Part shown: positions 43,336 to 47,427 of the stretch, piece by piece | How positions within the stretch are numbered: position 1 is the first letter of the stretch | Layout: each line of letters opens with the position of its first letter | From: an uncultured Collinsella sp. | GTDB taxonomy: Bacteria > Actinomycetota > Coriobacteriia > Coriobacteriales > Coriobacteriaceae | DNA: 47,427 nt | Assembly (NCBI GenBank): GCA_959600835.1 | Contig: CAUGNQ010000010.1 | Span: 1 to 47,427 of the forward strand | Direction: 5' to 3' | Program-made: the position numbers and the translations under genes | Notes under the pieces: generated by a model | What the model saw: the letters and a program-made list of their open reading frames with translations, nothing else | What the model was told of the DNA's origin: nothing | Database searches by the model: none

Positions 43336-43370
43336 ACCACCACGAAGGCGCCTGTCGCCTTTGCGGTGGT
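43336..43370. repeat. 35-bp palindrome (ACCACCACAAAGG family), copy 2
   Basis: Arms ACCACCACGAAGGCG and CGCCTTTGCGGTGGT pair at 13 of 15 positions around CCTGT. It is the inverse-orientation copy of the element at 30547-30581. It lies upstream of the ABC-F gene. Confidence 0.72.
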
Positions 43371-43387
43371 CGTTTCGGTCGCAGAGC

Positions 43388-43425
43388 AAAAAGGCGGGCC
43401 ATCTCGCAAAAGAGATGACCCACCT
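43388..43425 (-). terminator. Terminator of the pst operon
   Basis: On the minus strand AGGTGGGTCATCTC and GAGATGGCCCGCCT pair around TTTTGC, followed by TTTTTG. It lies 55 bases past the pstB stop. Confidence 0.8.
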
Positions 43426-43480
43426 CTCCAATCAGTCCCGCGGCAACCGTGGCCGCCGCGGGCCTCAAGCATGTCCCGGA

Positions 43481-44356
43481 CTAGGAGAACATGCCGGTGA
43501 GGTAATCATTCAGCCGCTTATCCTTGGGCCGTTGGAAAATCTCGTCGGTCTCGTCGTACTCGACCATATCGCCCATGTAGAAGAACGCCGTGCGGTTGGA
43601 CACGCGCGACGCCTGCTCCATGTTGTGCGTCACGATGACGATGGCACGGTCGGCAACGATCGACGACATCAGGTCCTCGATCGCCAACGTCGAGATGGGG
43701 TCGAGCGCCGAGCAGGGCTCGTCGAACAGGATCACGTCGGGGTTGAGCGCCAGCGTGCGCGCAATGCACAGACGCTGCTGCTGACCGCCCGAAAGCGCGT
43801 AGGCGCTCTTGTCGAGCTTGTCTTTGACCTCGTCCCACAGCGCGGCACCGCGCAGACTCTCCTCGACTATGCGATCGAGCTCATCACGATCGGTGATGCC
43901 GTGGCGCTTGGGCGCAAACGCGATGTTGTCGCGAATAGACTTGCGGAAGGGGTTGGGCTGCTGGAACACCATGCCGATGGAGCGACGCAGCTCGTACGTG
44001 TTCTCGGTCTTGGTGTTCACGTTGCGCCCGCGGTAGTTGATCTCGCCCTCCACGCGACAGCGGCGAATCTCGCGATTCATCAGGTTGAGGCTACGCAAGA
44101 AGGTCGACTTGCCGCAGCCCGAAGGCCCGATGAGCGCCGTGATCTCACCCTTGTGGAAGTCGAGCGACGTATTGTGCAGCGCATGGTGGTCGCCATAGTA
44201 CACGTTGACGTCCTTGGCGGAGAGCACGACCTCGTCGCTCACGGCCTTGCCGCTCACGCGCACGCGCCTCTCGCTCTCCCCCACGCTCGACAGAAAGTCC
44301 TGGGGGGTGTCGGACGTGGCCGCCTCGGTTGCGGGCGTTGCATTCATATCGCTCAT
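43481..44356 (-). CDS. pstB: Phosphate ABC transporter ATPase PstB
   Basis: 291 residues. Walker A IGPSGCGKST near 97, the signature LSGGQQQRLCIARTL near 207, and Walker B DVILFDEPCSALDPIS near 229 match PstB closely, including the LNRxI/LNLMNREI contact after Walker A. It powers uptake of inorganic phosphate. The ATG overlaps the pstA stop by four bases (ATGA). Residues 1-40 form an extra hydrophilic tail. No phoU follows in the window, which is unusual. Confidence 0.96.
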   Translation of the reverse strand: MSDMNATPATEAATSDTPQDFLSSVGESERRVRVSGKAVSDEVVLSAKDVNVYYGDHHALHNTSLDFHKGEITALIGPSGCGKSTFLRSLNLMNREIRRCRVEGEINYRGRNVNTKTENTYELRRSIGMVFQQPNPFRKSIRDNIAFAPKRHGITDRDELDRIVEESLRGAALWDEVKDKLDKSAYALSGGQQQRLCIARTLALNPDVILFDEPCSALDPISTLAIEDLMSSIVADRAIVIVTHNMEQASRVSNRTAFFYMGDMVEYDETDEIFQRPKDKRLNDYLTGMFS

Positions 44357-45279
44357 TCGGCCGTCATCTTCCTTGCCAGTTGCTTGCCCACGATACGGGC
44401 GACTACGTTAAACAGCAGCACGCAAATCATCAGCAGTGCCGCGGTGCCCCAGACGATCTGCTGGGCCTCGGGGCTGCCCTCGCCATAGATCTTGTAGATG
44501 TGCACGGCCAGCGACTCGCCGGGACGGAACACGTTCCAGGCGCAGGTGGGGCTCGACAGGTTAAAGCTCAAGAAGTTGAGGCGGACCGGCGAGCTCATGC
44601 CCGAGGTAAAGAGCAGCGCCGCGGCCTCGCCAAACACGCGGCCGGCCGAAAGCACGATGCCGGTCACGATGGCGGGCATGGCCTCGGGAATCAGGATGTG
44701 CAGTGTGGCCTCCCAGCGAGTGAGGCCCATGGCCAGGCACGCATCGCGCTGGGCCTGCGGCACGTCCTCGAGCGCCTGCTGAATCACGCGCACCAGGATG
44801 GGGATGTTGAACATGGTGAGCGCGACGGCGCCGGAGATGATGGAGTACTTCCAGCCCAGCTGCACCGAGAACACCAGAAAGCCGAACATGCCGACGACGA
44901 TGGAGGGCAGCGAAGACAACGTCTCGATGGCGGTCGAGGCGATGTCGCGAATGGGACCGTCGGGCGCGTATTCAACTAGGAAGACCGCGCCGCCCAGGCT
45001 GATGGGCACCGAGATGATCAGGGTAATCAGCAGCAGATAGAACGAGTCGAACAGCTGGTAGAGCACGCCGCCCTGCGTTCCGTTGGCGCGTGCGGGCTGC
45101 GTGAGAAAGCCCGGCTGGAACAGCGTCGAGATACCCTCGAACAGGATGTAGGCCACCATGGAGACGACGATAAGCATGACGATGGCGACAATCGCCGTCA
45201 GCACGCCCGTGGCGATACGGTCTTGCCTTTGGACACGCCCGAGTCTCGCCTCGTCGATATGGATGCGCGTGCTAGCCAC
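44353..45279 (-). CDS. pstA: Phosphate ABC transporter permease PstA
   Basis: 308 residues with six hydrophobic segments. The EAA-type loop that contacts PstB is near QALEDVPQAQRDACLAMGLT. GTG 45279 is preferred to a TTG at 45303; it overlaps the pstC stop by a few bases, and GAAGG lies just upstream. It forms the phosphate channel with PstC. Confidence 0.94.
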   Translation of the reverse strand: MASTRIHIDEARLGRVQRQDRIATGVLTAIVAIVMLIVVSMVAYILFEGISTLFQPGFLTQPARANGTQGGVLYQLFDSFYLLLITLIISVPISLGGAVFLVEYAPDGPIRDIASTAIETLSSLPSIVVGMFGFLVFSVQLGWKYSIISGAVALTMFNIPILVRVIQQALEDVPQAQRDACLAMGLTRWEATLHILIPEAMPAIVTGIVLSAGRVFGEAAALLFTSGMSSPVRLNFLSFNLSSPTCAWNVFRPGESLAVHIYKIYGEGSPEAQQIVWGTAALLMICVLLFNVVARIVGKQLARKMTAE

Positions 45280-46180
45280 GAGCCTTCGCCCCCTTGCGGC
45301 CAATGAGATGGATGATCAGGATAAAGATGAGGCTCATGCCCATCAGCAGCAGGCCGAGCGCCCACAGGATGTCGTCCTGGGCCGAGCCCTCGGCATAGAC
45401 CGCCATGGACGTGGTGAGCGTGGTGGTGATGGTAGACGCCGGCGACAGCAGCGACGTCGGCATGGCCTCGATGCCGCCAATGACCATGCGCACGGCGAGC
45501 GTCTCGCCAAAGGCGCGGGTCATGCCAAGGATGACTGCGGTCATGAGCGAGGGCATGGCGGACTTGAGCACCACGTGCCAGATGGTCTGCCAGCGGGTGT
45601 AGCCCAGCGCGAGCGAACCCTGGCGGTAGCTATCGGGCACGGCGCGCAGGCCATCGACCGAAAGCGTGGTCATCGTCGGCAGAATCATGACTGCCAGCAC
45701 GATAGCGCCGGGCAAGATACCCAGACCCGTGCTCACGTGGAAAACGCTCTTCATAAGGCCGACGACCACGTGAAAACCGATCAGGCCAAAGACGACCGAG
45801 GGAATACCGGTCAAAAGCTCAATGAGCGGCTGAAAAACCTTGGAGCCAAACTTAGGCTGAATCTCGACCGCAAAGATGGCAGAGCCGATGGCGATGGGCA
45901 GTGCGATGAGCGTGGAGAGCACCATGACCGCAAACGAGGTGACGATCAGGGGCAGGGCGCCAGTGTAGGGCAGGCCGTTTTCGGCCGTGTTGGCCAGGTC
46001 CCACTTGGTACCGATAAAAAACTCGACGATCGAGACGCCGTCCTTGAAAAAAGCCGAGAGGCCCTTTTGGGCGACCATAAAGATGAGCGCGGCAACGACA
46101 AGCGTCACGAGCGCTACGCACGCACCCGTGACGCCCAGGCCCACGTTCTCAAGCTCGCGCTTTGGCAGCTGTTTTGCCAT
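45272..46180 (-). CDS. pstC: Phosphate ABC transporter permease PstC
   Basis: 302 residues, six hydrophobic segments. WDLANTAENGLPYTGALPLIV near residue 60 and the loop DGLRAVPDSYRQGSLALGYT are typical of PstC. It partners PstA. ATG 46180 lies 25 bases after the pstS stop, with GGAAAGG ahead of it. Confidence 0.95.
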   Translation of the reverse strand: MAKQLPKRELENVGLGVTGACVALVTLVVAALIFMVAQKGLSAFFKDGVSIVEFFIGTKWDLANTAENGLPYTGALPLIVTSFAVMVLSTLIALPIAIGSAIFAVEIQPKFGSKVFQPLIELLTGIPSVVFGLIGFHVVVGLMKSVFHVSTGLGILPGAIVLAVMILPTMTTLSVDGLRAVPDSYRQGSLALGYTRWQTIWHVVLKSAMPSLMTAVILGMTRAFGETLAVRMVIGGIEAMPTSLLSPASTITTTLTTSMAVYAEGSAQDDILWALGLLLMGMSLIFILIIHLIGRKGAKARG

Positions 46181-46205
46181 TGCAAACCTTTCCGGGGGCG
46201 ATTAC

Positions 46206-47144
46206 TTATTTAGCGGAGACCTTGCCACTGGCGTCCTTGACGACCTTCATGGCAGAAACGGGAATAAAGCCCTGCTCCTCGACGAGCTTGCCCTGGACGT
46301 CGTCGGAAAGCATGAACTCCAGGAAGGCCTTGGTGGCCTCGTCGGCGTCCTTAGCACAGTACATGTGCTCGGTCGCCCAGATCTTGAAGGAGTCGTCGGT
46401 GACGTTTGTGCTCTTGGGCTCGACGCCCTCGACCATGATGGCGTTGAACTTGGAGTCATCGAAGTGCGAGAAGTCAAGGTAGGAGATGGCGTTGTCGGTG
46501 CTGCCCATCTGAGTCTGGACATCGCCGGACTTGTCGAGCTCGGCGTCGCCCTTAAAGTCGACGGCCTCGTCGCCAAAGACGGCGGCCTCGAAGGTGGCGC
46601 GGGTGCCGGAGCCGGCCTTGCGGTTGAGAACGACGATCTTGGCGTCGTCGCCGCCGACCTCCTTCCAGTTGGTGATCTGGCCGGAGAAGATGCCCTTGAG
46701 CTGCTCGAGGGTCAGGTCGTCGACTGTCACGTTCTTGGAGACGACGGGGCCCATGCCCACGACGGCGACCTCGTGATCGACGAGGTTCTTGACCTGATCG
46801 GCCTCGAGCTTGGTCTCGGCGAAGACATCGGAATTACCGATGGTGACGGTGCCGGCGGCGACAGCGGTCAGGCCCTTGCCCGAACCGTTGCCCGAACCGG
46901 AGACGGAGACGTCGGGGTTGGCATCCATAAACTTCTCGGCAGCAGCCTCGACGAGAGCCTGGAACGAGGAGGCGCCGTCGTAGGTTACCTCGCCCGAGAC
47001 GGACTCGGCAGCAGCGGCGCTACCCTTGTCGGCGGCGTCGGTTGCGCCTGCGCCGCCGCAACCAACGAGACCGAGACCGACGATGCTGGCAAGACCACCA
47101 GCGAGGCCGAGGAACTGACGACGAGAATAAGCCTGATCGAGCAT
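46206..47144 (-). CDS. pstS: Phosphate-binding lipoprotein PstS with a Tat-type signal
   Basis: 312 residues from ATG 47144, with AAAGGA ahead of it. The signal is SRRQFLGLAGGLASIVGLGL followed by the lipobox LVGC, so it combines a twin-arginine motif with lipid anchoring. The mature part has VSVSGSGNGSGKGL and NRKAGSGTRATFE, the phosphate-binding loops of PstS, and QITNWKEVGG. It captures phosphate at the cell surface and hands it to PstCA. First gene of pstSCAB. Confidence 0.95.
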   Translation of the reverse strand: MLDQAYSRRQFLGLAGGLASIVGLGLVGCGGAGATDAADKGSAAAAESVSGEVTYDGASSFQALVEAAAEKFMDANPDVSVSGSGNGSGKGLTAVAAGTVTIGNSDVFAETKLEADQVKNLVDHEVAVVGMGPVVSKNVTVDDLTLEQLKGIFSGQITNWKEVGGDDAKIVVLNRKAGSGTRATFEAAVFGDEAVDFKGDAELDKSGDVQTQMGSTDNAISYLDFSHFDDSKFNAIMVEGVEPKSTNVTDDSFKIWATEHMYCAKDADEATKAFLEFMLSDDVQGKLVEEQGFIPVSAMKVVKDASGKVSAK

Positions 47145-47289
47145 AATCTTCCTTTCATACAAGCGACTCGCGGGCACCCTGCCCGCTTTGCTGTTTGGAA
47201 AGATACGGTCTCGATCGGGCAGCGCCCGCGTCAGCTGCGCTTTATTACGGGCATCTGATAGACCCTTACCGCAAGCGCGGCTCGGCTTT

Positions 47290-47306
47290 ACAAACGAATA
47301 ACAAAC
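47290..47306 (-). promoter_or_regulatory. PHO-box-like direct repeat upstream of pstS
   Basis: On the minus strand GTTTGT is repeated at an 11-base interval (GTTTGTTATTCGTTTGT), the periodicity of PhoP boxes, about 145-160 bases before pstS. The remaining upstream sequence to 47427 shows no gene and no convincing -35/-10 pair. Confidence 0.45.
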
Positions 47307-47427
47307 CCGCCACCAAGCATGACCCGCCTTTTACACCAATAAAAACAAAGTTGCGGTGAAATAGTTCCTGCTTGGGGGTGCGGACGATTTCTTGGACCGC
47401 GCCTAGGCGTATCCAAGCTTCCTGCGG

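Overview
The window looks like a chromosomal segment of a high-GC gut actinobacterium of the class Coriobacteriia, most likely Collinsella or a close relative. This rests on GC-rich codon use, the coriobacterial flavour of the proteins (PstSCAB, a Uup-type ABC-F protein, SerC/SerA), and short intergenic palindromes of a kind I associate with Collinsella. It is an inference from sequence reading; no search was run. I found no rRNA or tRNA gene and no CRISPR array.

Layout. 1-5.2 kb: a MOP-type flippase-like membrane protein, a metallophosphoesterase and a cation/proton antiporter, with two copies of a ~123 bp inverted-repeat element after the flippase and antiporter genes. 5.2-22.8 kb: a defence island. 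Its core is a type 1 BREX operon read leftward: brxA-brxB-brxC-pglX-[HEPN gene]-pglX'-pglZ-brxL, then two unrecognised genes. pglX is cut into two ORFs exactly at the join between its target-recognition region and its conserved C-terminal domain. The gap is filled by a gene whose product carries an R-x4-H HEPN-type motif. The end of pglX-N (the target-recognition part) and the HEPN gene are visibly AT-richer than the rest, which suggests a swapped cassette. At the end of the island lies a DUF3800 gene with three copies of a structured RNA unit: a small covarying hairpin, a conserved YCAAG core and a GC-rich terminator. One copy is a leader directly before the gene and two are stand-alone on the opposite strand. 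The layout resembles a type III (RNA antitoxin) toxin-antitoxin locus.

23-34.9 kb: housekeeping and accessory genes (serC, serA, an M20 peptidase, a short DUF1015 protein, two tandem histidine phosphatases, a nitroreductase-like protein, a DUF308 membrane protein, a YaiI/YqxD protein, an ArsP_2-type exporter with a His-rich loop, a DEDDh exonuclease). Two members of one divergent, probably PD-(D/E)XK-related protein family lie at 26.1-27.1 and 35.6-36.8 kb, each next to long intergenic inverted repeats. 37-40.5 kb: a metal-homeostasis block with a SmtB-like ArsR repressor under a perfect 23-bp-arm operator, a free HMA-domain protein, a P1B ATPase, a 130-bp hairpin and a DtxR/MntR regulator with two operator-like repeats. 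40.6-47.4 kb: a Cof-type HAD phosphatase, a Uup-like ABC-F protein, and a leftward pstSCAB operon with a Tat-type lipoprotein signal on PstS and a direct repeat resembling a PHO box.

The best candidates for new biology are the HEPN gene nested in split pglX, and the DUF3800 gene with its three RNA units.
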